Shown: piece after piece, positions 39,635 to 48,473 of the stretch
Layout: each line of letters starts with the position of its first letter
Position numbering within the stretch: the stretch's first letter is position 1
DNA from: a virus
DNA: 64,000 nucleotides
IMG/VR virus record: IMGVR_UViG_3300045999_008996
Span: 124,001-188,000 of that record
Strand: one strand, 5' to 3'
Position numbers and translations under genes: made by a program
Notes under the pieces: model-generated
What the model was told of the DNA's origin: nothing
The model's database searches: none
What the model saw: the letters and a program-made list of their open reading frames with translations, nothing else

Positions 39635-39856
39635 TCAAATTACTCCAAAGAAGAGGTGCCCAGTGAGAGCATAAGAAATAAAACCAGCAATAATCCCGAG
39701 CATTGCAGTGCGTCCATTCATTTTCTCCGCTTTTTCTGCATAGGGTTCGATGCCATAACGCTCAAGGTCTTCCTTGGTCATATACATCGCGGGTTCTTTG
39801 GCAAACATATTCATTTGCCCAAATTCGTTTTTTGTTACAGTCATTGTTACATTCAT
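39635..39856 (-). CDS. hli: High-light-inducible protein, 73 aa
   Basis: C-terminal half AEKMNGRTAMLGIIAGFISY then ALTGHLFFGVI is the Hli helix (ExxNGRxAMxG). The N-terminal 40 residues (KNEFGQMNMFAKEPAMYMT) are phage-type. First gene of the operon driven by a perfect consensus promoter. MTVTKN (39844) is an alternative start. Confidence 0.92.
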   Translation of the reverse strand: MNVTMTVTKNEFGQMNMFAKEPAMYMTKEDLERYGIEPYAEKAEKMNGRTAMLGIIAGFISYALTGHLFFGVI

Positions 39857-39871
39857 TAAGAATTGTTACAC

Positions 39872-39900
39872 AATTATATAGGAAAAATAAAGGGATGTCA
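39872..39900 (-). promoter_or_regulatory. Perfect sigma-70 promoter TTGACA-N17-TATAAT
   Basis: Both hexamers perfect, spacer 17. The -35 is in the loop of an imperfect GC hairpin (GGGGGTG/CATCCC) that serves as the pstS terminator. Drives hli-petF-hli-prx. Confidence 0.8.
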
Positions 39901-39909
39901 AGCACCCCC

Positions 39910-39923
39910 TGTATCATATGATA
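39910..39923. other. 14-bp perfect palindrome GTATCATATGATAC
   Basis: Lies between the pstS stop and the -35 of the hli promoter, in an operator- or activator-like place. No known regulator site recognised. Confidence 0.5.
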
Positions 39924-39939
39924 CTTATTTTGTTAAGGT

Positions 39940-40902
39940 TTACTGACCAATACGGTTCACAGCAATCCTTGCACGGTTCAAAATAGAACCAGACAGAGGA
40001 ACATAACCCAAATCATCAGCAATACTTTGTGCCTTAGAGCTCAGAGCATAGTTCAGAGCAGCACGAATATTACTTGTCTTTGCACCATTACCAGTGCGAT
40101 ATGCAAGAACCCAAGTCAGAGTAGAAATAGGATATGCATTTGCACCAGCAGGATTTGGGTTTTCGCCAGCAAGGTTTGCGTCCAGTTTGATGTTGTTCAG
40201 AGCAGCGGCACCAGTTGCAGCGGTGGGAAGAACAAACTTACCTGCCTTGTTTTGAATTGCTGCTGCTTGAATGCGATTTGCTTTTACAAATCCAGTGTTC
40301 ACATAACCGATAGAACCAGGGGTCTGACGGATGCGACCAGAAACACCTTCATTACCCTTTGCACCAACACCAGTAGGCCATTTAACTGCCTTACCTACAC
40401 CTGGACCCCATCCACCAAAAGCAGCAAGAGAGTTAGTGAATGCATAAGTGGTTCCAGAACCATCAGAACGATACACAGGAGTGATAGGACCAGCAGAACA
40501 ACCAAGTGCTTTCCAATCCCTAATACGACCAGCAAAAATATCTACAGTCTGCTTCTGGGTGAGTTTCAGATTGCATCCTTTCTTGTTATAAGCAACAGCA
40601 ATCGTTCCACCAACCATAGGAATCTGAACGACACCACGCTTTACTTTGGCGACATCTGCTGCGGAGATTGGTTCGTCACTTGCTCCAAAGTCAATTGTGC
40701 CCGCAATGAATTGACGAACACCAGCACCAGAACCAACGGACTGATAATTAACCCTACTCCCAGAAGTTCGTGCATAATCTTGGAACCATCGTTGATAAAT
40801 GGGTGCGGGGAAGGTGGCACCAGCACTGTTCAGAGCAGGTCCAGCGAAAGCAGCAACAGGAGCAGCAACCAGACCAACAGCAATAAAGTTTTTGAGTTTC
40901 AT
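39940..40902 (-). CDS. pstS: Phosphate-binding protein PstS
   Basis: 320 residues. Signal peptide MKLKNFIAVGLVAAPVAAFA; phosphate-binding segments SAGATFPAPIYQ, SVGSGAGVRQF, DFGASDEP and RSDGSGTTYAFTN. Works with the host PstCAB transporter in the periplasm to increase phosphate uptake. Own promoter with candidate Pho box. Its signal peptide shares the MKLK..A start with the porin upstream. Confidence 0.96.
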   Translation of the reverse strand: MKLKNFIAVGLVAAPVAAFAGPALNSAGATFPAPIYQRWFQDYARTSGSRVNYQSVGSGAGVRQFIAGTIDFGASDEPISAADVAKVKRGVVQIPMVGGTIAVAYNKKGCNLKLTQKQTVDIFAGRIRDWKALGCSAGPITPVYRSDGSGTTYAFTNSLAAFGGWGPGVGKAVKWPTGVGAKGNEGVSGRIRQTPGSIGYVNTGFVKANRIQAAAIQNKAGKFVLPTAATGAAALNNIKLDANLAGENPNPAGANAYPISTLTWVLAYRTGNGAKTSNIRAALNYALSSKAQSIADDLGYVPLSGSILNRARIAVNRIGQ

Positions 40903-40926
40903 AAAAAGTGAATAACTTCGTAAGTA

Positions 40927-40971
40927 ATAATACTAGAAGACAATCTTAAAGTCCACTAAGATTTGGTTAAG
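40927..40971 (-). promoter_or_regulatory. Candidate Pho box and -10 of pstS
   Basis: Three units spaced exactly 11 bases: CTTAACCA (8/8 to PyTTAAPyPyT/A), CTTAGTGG, and TTTAAGAT, followed after 9 bases by TATTAT. This is the architecture of cyanobacterial PhoB boxes. Confidence 0.55.
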
Positions 40972-40987
40972 GTTTTCATTACCTAAC

Positions 40988-41013
40988 AAAAAAGTCACCC
41001 CATTTGGAGTGAC
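40988..41013 (-). terminator. Porin terminator
   Basis: 8-bp stem GTCACTCC/GGGGTGAC (one G-U) with T6 on the minus strand; separates the porin and pstS transcripts. Confidence 0.85.
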
Positions 41014-41037
41014 CTAACTCAACTTATGAGTGGATTA

Positions 41038-42501
41038 TCAGAACTTGAAGGTAGTCTGGATTACACCACCCCAGTTAGAGGAGTTATTAGCAAGACGTTG
41101 GTTATCGCTACCATAGATAATAGCGGGAGTAACGCTGATGTTATCAGACACTTGATACTTGTAGAAGATTTCAAGCATCGTGGACTTCTCAAGGTTTTTG
41201 CCAGTAGGTGCTTGACCGATAGCAACACCAGCAGAGTTACCATCAACAAACACATCGTCCCAGGTCAGACCAGCAAACCAAGATTGACTGTTAGTGGCAT
41301 CACTTTGAGTGCCACTAACAGTATTCCAACCATAACCGCCAGAGATAGAGGGAACCCAACCAGATTGAGTAGGTTGCCAATATGCGTTTACAGCGTAACC
41401 ATTGGAGGTTTGACCAGGAACCAGAGTGCCAGAAGCACCGTTCAATCCGTTGTAGATGCGAACACGAGTACCTTCAGTGCCATAACGATAACCGAAAGCA
41501 GCACCCCAGTTAGTACCACGATATCCAATTTGTGCCAGGGTGTTGAGAGCACCAGACTTATCAAACTCACCAGTTGCACTATCAGCACCATTCTGTGCCA
41601 CATAGTTTACACCAGCAACCAGACCTTTAGTTCCATACTGAACACCGAAACCGGAACCAGTTGCTTTATTATAAACACCTGGAGCACCTGCTACTTGGAA
41701 GAAGTCAAGAATGTTTGACTTATATGCAGTAGGAATCCAAGAGATTTCAGTATTACGAACAAGAGCACCAGCAGTCAGAGTAGTGCTGCCATTGAATACG
41801 GGGAACTGATAATAGAGACGATCAATAACTACGTTATTACCAACTTCACTAGTGGTATTATCTGCTTTATCTAGTTTAAAGATTGAAGAACTAGAACCAA
41901 AAGGATCTCCACTGAAGTTAGAAGAACGCAGACGAGTACGAAGCAGATCCTGACCAGTGAATGAAGTGTCCAGATTCAAACGCAGATCATAGTTGAATGC
42001 AGTATGAGTTACATCACCACCTTTGGTCTGGTAGTCATCAACACCACCAAGAACGAAAGATGCTTCACCTCGAAGTTTTGTAGTGGTGGAAAACTGATGT
42101 GCTTCAAGAGCAGTAACCTGTGCTTCCAGTTTGTCTACGCGACCACGAAGAACAGCAAGTTCTTGAGCAAACTCTGCTTGAAGACGCTTGAGTTCATCAG
42201 TAACCTCAGTCACACGATCGAGACAAGCATTCAAAAGTGCTGCTGCCTCGTATCGGGTCATTGCACGACCACCACCAAAGGTTCCATTGGGATATCCAGC
42301 AACGCAACCATAACGCTCTACAAGGTTGCTGAGTGCCTGATATGCCCAATCGGTAGGGCGAACATCAGAAAATTGAGTGACGCTTGTGACCTGTTCCGAA
42401 GAATATTGGTTGACTCCATTCATATCAAGATCTGCTGCAATCGCAGCAGGAGCAACCATTCCCAGAGCAACAGGTGCAAGCATCAGTTGTTTGAGTTTCA
42501 T
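41038..42501 (-). CDS. Outer-membrane porin, cyanobacterial SLH/OprB (Som) type
   Basis: 487 residues. Signal peptide (MKLKQLMLAPVALGMVAPAA), SLH domain VTQFSDVRPTDWAYQALSNL, ERYGCVAGYPNGTFGGGRAM, TRYEAAALLNACLDRV, coiled coil LKRLQAEFAQELAVLRGRVD, and a beta-barrel domain ending with F (GVIQTTFKF). This is the layout of the abundant Synechococcus porins. A full-length host-like porin in a phage is probably a nutrient-uptake gene: it lies next to pstS. TTGACA-N17-TACACT promoter and followed by a terminator. Confidence 0.9.
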   Translation of the reverse strand: MKLKQLMLAPVALGMVAPAAIAADLDMNGVNQYSSEQVTSVTQFSDVRPTDWAYQALSNLVERYGCVAGYPNGTFGGGRAMTRYEAAALLNACLDRVTEVTDELKRLQAEFAQELAVLRGRVDKLEAQVTALEAHQFSTTTKLRGEASFVLGGVDDYQTKGGDVTHTAFNYDLRLNLDTSFTGQDLLRTRLRSSNFSGDPFGSSSSIFKLDKADNTTSEVGNNVVIDRLYYQFPVFNGSTTLTAGALVRNTEISWIPTAYKSNILDFFQVAGAPGVYNKATGSGFGVQYGTKGLVAGVNYVAQNGADSATGEFDKSGALNTLAQIGYRGTNWGAAFGYRYGTEGTRVRIYNGLNGASGTLVPGQTSNGYAVNAYWQPTQSGWVPSISGGYGWNTVSGTQSDATNSQSWFAGLTWDDVFVDGNSAGVAIGQAPTGKNLEKSTMLEIFYKYQVSDNISVTPAIIYGSDNQRLANNSSNWGGVIQTTFKF

Positions 42502-42537
42502 AAAAGTGTTTTAGTACTAAACGACATTTAGATTGTT

Positions 42538-42558
42538 AAGAATTACTACAGAATTCTT
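42538..42558. other. Inverted repeat AAGAATT/AATTCTT in the porin leader
   Basis: 7-bp arms separated by 7 bases, between the porin promoter and ATG. The strand also carries CTTAAGAA and CTTAACAA 21 bases apart, weakly Pho-box-like. Confidence 0.4.
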
Positions 42559-42570
42559 AAGTACTTATTT

Positions 42571-42599
42571 AGTGTAGCAGTAAATTCTAGAGGTGTCAA
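42571..42599 (-). promoter_or_regulatory. Porin promoter TTGACA-N17-TACACT
   Basis: Perfect -35, 4/6 -10, 17-base spacer; the -35 overlaps the stop region of the GT25 gene. Confidence 0.6.
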
Positions 42600-43393
42600 G
42601 AGGTTTGTTGTGCTGCAGTATTTTCGGTTATCCTACCCAAATAAGGGTTATAATCTGTAATTTGTTCTGCAGTTAGGTCACTTCCTTGGGTTTTCCAGAA
42701 ATTGAGTATTCCATCATGACTATTACGGTGAAAAACATCGATGTGTTCCGGATGAATAGTTGATCCCAATTCTAATCTGTAAAGTAACAAGGGAGTTGCA
42801 TAAGTTACACCAGAATTATAGATCAAATCATCAGCAACTGCTCTGGGTTTAACTCCATTATCAAGTTTATACTTATCACCACGAATATGATTATTAATTA
42901 ATTTTTGAGCATGATGACGAGTAATTACATAACAGGCAGTGGAAAAATCATTTACGAATCTATTATGAATAGGGACTACAATGTCTCCCGTACAAATGAT
43001 TGCAAGTTGAATTACATCCCAAGCATAAGGAGCACGAGCAATAAAATCTTGCCAGGTAAAATTCCAATACTTGACTAAATCTAAATTACAATCATCTTCC
43101 ATGATAATTGCATATGGACTATCAGAGGTTTCCATCCAATACTTAATTGCCTTCAAATGAGAAGTTGTACATCCAATCTCACCAGAGGTCATCATATCTG
43201 GATACTTACCTTTAATGATATCACTCAAATCATCTTCACGACCATCATATGCAGAGATGCGAGTATAATTTTCTATTTCCCAATACTTAAATTGGTCCTC
43301 CATATATTTTTGTCTTTCTGGTTGACCATCAAGATTCAAATAATAAATTGGACCAAAATTTTTGAGTTTATAAGTAGATTTATTTTTGTCCAT
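42596..43393 (-). CDS. Glycosyltransferase family 25 (LPS-type)
   Basis: 265 residues. IYYLNLDGQPERQKYMEDQF, TRISAYDGRE, GEIGCTTSHLKAIKYWMETS and AIIMEDDCNLD are the GT25 signature (beta-1,4-galactosyltransferase-like; EDD binds the metal). Last gene of the glycan island; overlaps the epimerase. Likely acts in host or phage-directed surface glycan synthesis. Confidence 0.85.
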   Translation of the reverse strand: MDKNKSTYKLKNFGPIYYLNLDGQPERQKYMEDQFKYWEIENYTRISAYDGREDDLSDIIKGKYPDMMTSGEIGCTTSHLKAIKYWMETSDSPYAIIMEDDCNLDLVKYWNFTWQDFIARAPYAWDVIQLAIICTGDIVVPIHNRFVNDFSTACYVITRHHAQKLINNHIRGDKYKLDNGVKPRAVADDLIYNSGVTYATPLLLYRLELGSTIHPEHIDVFHRNSHDGILNFWKTQGSDLTAEQITDYNPYLGRITENTAAQQTS

Positions 43394-44276
43394 CAATCCA
43401 TTCCTTCAAATTTACTTTTGGTTCCCACCCAAATACTTTTTTAATTTTGAAATTATCTGCAAGAGTAACTTTTGTTTCTCCAATTCTAGGAGGAATGCAC
43501 TCCACATTATCGGAAATAAATGAAGCAACTTCTTTGATTGAATAATTTTTTCCAGTTCCTACATTGTAAACCTGCCCATAATGCACGTCTTTAACATTTG
43601 AAGTTGTAACAATAATATTAGCATTTACAACATCACTAACATGAGTAAAATCTCTTCTTTGTTCCCCTTCTCCTATAATAGTTAATGCTTTTCCATCTCT
43701 TCTTTGTCTTAAAAAAATTCCAACTACAGGCGCATATTGTCCTCGAAGAGGTTGATGTTCTCCATAAACGTTAAAATATCTAAAGATAATAGTTTTTAAT
43801 CCATACAAATCATTATACATTTTACAAAGTTTCTCACCACTAACTTTGGAAATAGAGTATGCATTTAAACAATCATCTAACTGAGTTTCTACATTTGGAA
43901 CACTATTCATTCCATAAGCAGAAGATGTTGAAGAGTATATCACGCACTTAACACCTGCCTCCCTAGAACACTGCAGTACCGTACAAGTGCCCACAGAATT
44001 AATGCTTACTGCCTCAATTGGATTCAGGATTGCAGGCTGAATACGTGCCTCTGCTGCAAGGTGAAACACATAATCTACGCCATCATAAAGAGAGCGTGTG
44101 TTTTCATAGTCACGAATATCATACTTATAATTCTGTGCATTATCGTTCCAATAGAACTGATCATGGGTGTCAGAAAACTCATTATCAATTACAATGACCT
44201 CATGTCCTATACTGATTAATTTATCTACAAGATTTGAACCAATAAATCCTGCTCCGCCAGTTACTAAACTTTTCAT
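43380..44276 (-). CDS. NAD-dependent sugar epimerase/dehydratase
   Basis: 298 residues. Rossmann motif VTGGAGFIGSNLVDKLI, LAAEARIQPAI, active-site SSTSSAYG and YSISK (YxxxK). Extended SDR of the UDP-glucose 4-epimerase type; substrate cannot be told. ATGA overlap with the upstream glycosyltransferase. Confidence 0.88.
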   Translation of the reverse strand: MKSLVTGGAGFIGSNLVDKLISIGHEVIVIDNEFSDTHDQFYWNDNAQNYKYDIRDYENTRSLYDGVDYVFHLAAEARIQPAILNPIEAVSINSVGTCTVLQCSREAGVKCVIYSSTSSAYGMNSVPNVETQLDDCLNAYSISKVSGEKLCKMYNDLYGLKTIIFRYFNVYGEHQPLRGQYAPVVGIFLRQRRDGKALTIIGEGEQRRDFTHVSDVVNANIIVTTSNVKDVHYGQVYNVGTGKNYSIKEVASFISDNVECIPPRIGETKVTLADNFKIKKVFGWEPKVNLKEWIDGQK

Positions 44277-45079
44277 AAAGTATTATTCCTAATAGATTTT
44301 ATCCACCAACTAACTTTAAGTTTATCCATATTAAAAGTTTTATTAGAAAATTCTTCAAGTTTTTTATTCAAAAAATCTTCAGTTATTTCTTTAAATGATT
44401 TAACTATTACCACAGGAAGATCTGTTAAACATTTACAATGAATAGTGTTTTCTACAATTGGTATTATACCATGATACATAGATTCCCACAAACGATGCGT
44501 ATCAATTCCATTCCCACTTGGGCAAAGAATAAATTTATGATTATCTAACTGCGTTTTATATTCTTCCAATAATAAGTTTGGATGTTCAACAGAGCACCAT
44601 TCATTTGTTTGAAAGTAATCATATATCCATTTTCTACATTTAGAATTAGTTTCTATTCTATGATTTACATAAAGCAATTTTTTTGGAGATCCACTTTTTA
44701 TTAACTTATCATATTTTAATGTAATTGGGCAATAATCATTTGCAATACCAATAGGAATAGGAATCAAATCATTGTGATCATAATCTACATTTTGAGCATA
44801 CCATTTTGAGATGCATTTTGGTTTAGTAAAAAATAACTCTTCATCTACCGCATAATCTCCTTCATGAGTTATCAACTTTATATCTTTAATGTCATCTTCA
44901 TCTTTAAGAGTATCAAAAAGTAGAGGAACTAAGTCAATTTTGCAAAAAAGAATATTACCATCATCTAGTTCAAAGTTTTCATTCACATAAGTCTTGTGAG
45001 TTCCATTTTCAGGAATGGTTTCGGAAAAAATAACATCAGACTGTCTAGCAAAATTATATCCACTTAAAAAGTCATTCAT
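44273..45079 (-). CDS. Exostosin-like glycosyltransferase
   Basis: 268 residues. DLIPIPIGIANDY, LLYVNHRIETNSKCRKWIYD, HKFILCPSGNGIDTHRLWES and MYHGIIPIVE fit the GT47/exostosin-like GT-B C-terminal domain. AT-rich like its neighbours. Four-base overlap at both ends. Confidence 0.75.
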   Translation of the reverse strand: MNDFLSGYNFARQSDVIFSETIPENGTHKTYVNENFELDDGNILFCKIDLVPLLFDTLKDEDDIKDIKLITHEGDYAVDEELFFTKPKCISKWYAQNVDYDHNDLIPIPIGIANDYCPITLKYDKLIKSGSPKKLLYVNHRIETNSKCRKWIYDYFQTNEWCSVEHPNLLLEEYKTQLDNHKFILCPSGNGIDTHRLWESMYHGIIPIVENTIHCKCLTDLPVVIVKSFKEITEDFLNKKLEEFSNKTFNMDKLKVSWWIKSIRNNTL

Positions 45080-45729
45080 CGTATTCTTTCTCCCGTTTTT
45101 TCTCCACTATAAAGTGGTTCATCATTTTCATTGTATCCTTGTCCAATAAAATGATTTTTATCTCTAGTTTTCATCATCCAATCTACTTCCAGAAATCCAT
45201 GAATCATACAATCTTTTTCTGCATCTTTCCATATAATATCTTTTAAGAAAATTTGATCGGACGTGTAAAAATGATACTTAGCATAATTCTCCATAGTAGA
45301 GAGAATAGTATCATCTATCTTACCTTTCATTCCCCACATGCCAGCAAGCATTGGCCAATCATAATGTGGGTAATGATCTCTAATAATAGAAAACTTTTTA
45401 TCGCTTTTTAACCACTCATTGACACATCTTACTTCTCTTTCAGAAAGTCGAGAATCACTGTCTCTAGACAACACAATATCATCATCATTTTGAAACATAG
45501 AATAAAATCTCCAAAATGCCCCAAATATAGACTCATCTTCAACTTGTGCTAATTCAACATTGGGAAGTTTCAACATATCTTCAACATAATGTGTTGGAAC
45601 TGTGTCATTAATAAAAATTCTACAAGTCCAATCAGGAAACAATTCTTGTGCTATTTGAGCATTTTTAATTGCACCAATGGAATACGCGGGATTATTTCCC
45701 CACACGCTAATTGATATAATCTTTGCCAT
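45076..45729 (-). CDS. Putative glycosyltransferase (GT-A type)
   Basis: 217 residues. SISVWGNNPAYSIGAIKNAQ, PDWTCRIFINDTVPTHYVED and DIVLSRDSDSRLSEREVRCV with a DSD metal motif; WPMLAGMWGMKGK and YTSDQIFLKDIIW. A GT-A-like fold common in phage glycan clusters. Donor and acceptor unknown. Confidence 0.7.
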   Translation of the reverse strand: MAKIISISVWGNNPAYSIGAIKNAQIAQELFPDWTCRIFINDTVPTHYVEDMLKLPNVELAQVEDESIFGAFWRFYSMFQNDDDIVLSRDSDSRLSEREVRCVNEWLKSDKKFSIIRDHYPHYDWPMLAGMWGMKGKIDDTILSTMENYAKYHFYTSDQIFLKDIIWKDAEKDCMIHGFLEVDWMMKTRDKNHFIGQGYNENDEPLYSGEKTGERIR

Positions 45730-47108
45730 TATTGAAAATATCCAGATAGTTTTTCTCTATCGTATTTACTGCCTTTGATAAGTGCAAATGCAGTTTTCAA
45801 TTCGTCATCAAGAGTTCTCCAGACTTCTTGCATTTCCTTTCCAGCAACATCCTTATTATAATTTGTTCCTGGGGGATGATCTATTGTATGATTATAATCA
45901 CGAATTACTGGACGACCATTAACAAAACAAATGGAAGCAAGAACAAGATCCCAACCCCAACCCATTTTGTTATTTGAGAAATCTACATTTTTTGTAGTCA
46001 TTTCCTGAATAATTTCTTTGCGAATAAACCAAACAGTTTCATCCGTACAAGCGACCATTTTTATATTTTCATGATCCGCTTGAATAGAATCAATATCAGT
46101 ATTTTCGGAAGAATACCAAGTGTAGTCAATATTTGGTGCATAAATTCCTGCATCATAATAATCAAAATATGTCCTTGCATCTTCTACAAGTTTTTCCCAA
46201 TTATCATAAGAAACATCTCCCTGAACGTGCATCAGAATATCACCATCAAATAATTCAAGTGCTTTTCTGAATTGATCACTGAAATATGCATCATCACCAA
46301 GATCAACCCAACCATCTCTAGTATTATTGTCATCACTATTGATAACAGTTACTTTATCAAAAATCTTAGAAAGAGAATCTTCAACTGCACAAGTTTTATC
46401 GAATTGATTATTCCAATTAAAAATAAAAGGTTGAATGTTCATATAATTTAGTTTAATTAAAGATTTCAGTTGATCAATTTCTTCTTTGTGTTTTGAATAT
46501 GGTCTAGGACAGTGTGCATCAATATAAGATATATCTCGCATTGTCCAATAGACTCTATCTAGTCTATTTTTTGCCATTCCATATTCCCATTCTCTATTAT
46601 ACTTTACTTTATCAAAAGAACAATTATCAATTCTTTCAGTAATGTATAACTCATCTGTATTCCATCCCAATCCTAGAGAATTAAGACGTAAAACAAATTC
46701 TTCCCAAGTTTCATTTTCATTCTCTAATGCAATGGAAGAAAGAACTTTCCCATATGCAGAAAGATAACACATTGGATATCTTTTACCTTCGTGTGCATCA
46801 GAAGAATAGATTATAATTTGATTATCAGACTTTGGAAGTTTTGACCAATAATAATTTTGATCAAATGGAAGCATATCAATATCTGTAGTCAAAACTATTC
46901 TATCTGGAAATGATTTTGCTACATATAATCTAACAATTTGAGATTGTAAAGAAGACTCTACTCCAGGAATAAGTGGAAATTGTTCGGTTCCTATCCGTGC
47001 GTAAAATGGTTCGAATCCCAAAGTTTCCCACATTTCGGAAACTAAGGGAGAAAACTCAGAATAATCTGGATTACTGTCACTAGAAAATATTGCTATTGGT
47101 TTTTGCAT
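45729..47108 (-). CDS. Two-domain glycosyltransferase
   Basis: 459 residues. Domain 1 (1-200): IAIFSSDSNPDYSEFSPLVS, RIVLTTDIDMLPFD (DID), NTDELYITERI. Domain 2 (about 225-450): IQPFIFNWNNQFDKTCAVED, DGDILMHVQGDVSYDNWEKL, MGWGWDLVLASICFVNGRPV, the GT2-like core with a GWGWD motif. Two linked transferases may add consecutive sugars. Overlaps both neighbours. Confidence 0.75.
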   Translation of the reverse strand: MQKPIAIFSSDSNPDYSEFSPLVSEMWETLGFEPFYARIGTEQFPLIPGVESSLQSQIVRLYVAKSFPDRIVLTTDIDMLPFDQNYYWSKLPKSDNQIIIYSSDAHEGKRYPMCYLSAYGKVLSSIALENENETWEEFVLRLNSLGLGWNTDELYITERIDNCSFDKVKYNREWEYGMAKNRLDRVYWTMRDISYIDAHCPRPYSKHKEEIDQLKSLIKLNYMNIQPFIFNWNNQFDKTCAVEDSLSKIFDKVTVINSDDNNTRDGWVDLGDDAYFSDQFRKALELFDGDILMHVQGDVSYDNWEKLVEDARTYFDYYDAGIYAPNIDYTWYSSENTDIDSIQADHENIKMVACTDETVWFIRKEIIQEMTTKNVDFSNNKMGWGWDLVLASICFVNGRPVIRDYNHTIDHPPGTNYNKDVAGKEMQEVWRTLDDELKTAFALIKGSKYDREKLSGYFQ

Positions 47109-47755
47109 TTTAATTCATGAATACGATATATGGAATTTACATCCCCTTTGTTTAAAATTCGGTAATGATAATAAGAAATATCCAAATCATCGGATATTTC
47201 TCCTGGATTTAGATCAATTCGTTTCGCTGACGGATCAATTTGAACTCCCAAAACTTGAGTTACAAATTTTCCTATCATCACATCATCACACCAACCGGGC
47301 ATTCCATAATTATACAATACCTCTTTATTTTTAACAATTTCTTTTACCAGATCCTTTGAAAGAAAATATCCACTACCTGAAGCAAAATCTACTCTATTCA
47401 ATTCTCCGTGACATCCGCAATAAAATTTTTCTAGAGGTTTATCTTCAACAAATTCACTAACAAGATTCAAATCAAAATATCCTGTTGAATTGCATCTAAA
47501 AATATAATCAAAATCTGATTCCAAAAATGTTTCATAAGCAGAGAGAGTTTTATATAGGCAAATATCCAAAGACTCTCTTCTATTTACATAAAAAGAATCG
47601 TTTTCGTCCCAAAAAATACTTTCACCACCACCATACATAAAAATTGTCTTTACATTTTCTGGAGATCTAGAAGCCCAGGTTTCTTTAGCAGCAGTATCTA
47701 TAGGACCATAATGACCTTCTTTACAAGCAAGAACTAAATTTAAAATACTTTTCAT
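47093..47755 (-). CDS. Putative GT31-like glycosyltransferase
   Basis: 220 residues. LACKEGHYGPIDTAAKETWA, KTIFMYGGGESIFW, DFDYIFRCNSTGYFDLNLVS and FASGSGYFLSKDLVKEIV resemble beta-1,3-galactosyltransferase-like enzymes (TW-S, then DFDY+, then SGSGY). The usual DDD is replaced by RCN. Catalytic status uncertain. Confidence 0.65.
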   Translation of the reverse strand: MKSILNLVLACKEGHYGPIDTAAKETWASRSPENVKTIFMYGGGESIFWDENDSFYVNRRESLDICLYKTLSAYETFLESDFDYIFRCNSTGYFDLNLVSEFVEDKPLEKFYCGCHGELNRVDFASGSGYFLSKDLVKEIVKNKEVLYNYGMPGWCDDVMIGKFVTQVLGVQIDPSAKRIDLNPGEISDDLDISYYHYRILNKGDVNSIYRIHELKCKNQ

Positions 47756-48459
47756 CTCGATAAAAACCTCTTTCTCATATACTCTAAATTATCTGTTTGT
47801 ATGTCATCCCATTTCATAAGTGCATCACCATCAATACTATTTGAAATATCGATACCTTCGCATTTACAAATATAACCAATTACTCTTTCAGAAAATTGTC
47901 CATGATTAAATGTTTCGGATTTTATGTTTTCCAATACTTTTTTATTATCTAAAAGTTTTACAAAATCGTTTGAATATATTCCCATTGTTCCAAATATTGC
48001 ATAAAAGTCATTAGAAAAATATCCATTAATATCATTATCATAATCAATTTTTTCAAAAATATCATTCATCCATTGTATATACTCTTTCTTAATATCAGAA
48101 TCTACATCATTTAAAGTTTCTAATGGGGAACTAAAATGCATAAAAACTTTAATTCTATCAAGAGAATCAATAAAACTCTGAATTGATTTTTTTAATGATA
48201 CGGAGTCATGCATCAAAACATAATATCCTTCATCTGGATATTTTTCGTATGCACATTTCAATGCTCCAATTAATCTATATGGATTTGATACATCTAGTAT
48301 TTCTACGTTATTATATTCTTCTATATCTTTATAGTAAGATTTATCATTGGATCCAGAATCAACCAAAACAATTTTTTCCGTTGGGTGAATCTGTGTTATC
48401 GACTTTATAGAATCTAAAATTGGAGATCGAGAATCGTATTTGCAAGGAATTACAAACAT
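47752..48459 (-). CDS. Putative GT2-like glycosyltransferase
   Basis: 235 residues. MFVIPCKYDSRSPILDSIKS, KIVLVDSGSNDKSYYKDIEE are the start of a family-2 fold (VDSGSND). YYVLMHDSVSLKK substitutes for the DxD. The remainder is highly AT-rich and less conserved-looking. Part of the overlapping chain. Confidence 0.65.
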   Translation of the reverse strand: MFVIPCKYDSRSPILDSIKSITQIHPTEKIVLVDSGSNDKSYYKDIEEYNNVEILDVSNPYRLIGALKCAYEKYPDEGYYVLMHDSVSLKKSIQSFIDSLDRIKVFMHFSSPLETLNDVDSDIKKEYIQWMNDIFEKIDYDNDINGYFSNDFYAIFGTMGIYSNDFVKLLDNKKVLENIKSETFNHGQFSERVIGYICKCEGIDISNSIDGDALMKWDDIQTDNLEYMRKRFLSR

Positions 48460-48473
48460 AAAAACTTAATATA

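Noticed and set aside
40027-41718. Long plus-strand ORFs over pstS and the porin
   Set aside because: Antisense shadows; Ser/Thr/Cys-rich with no motif, while the minus-strand products are unmistakable.
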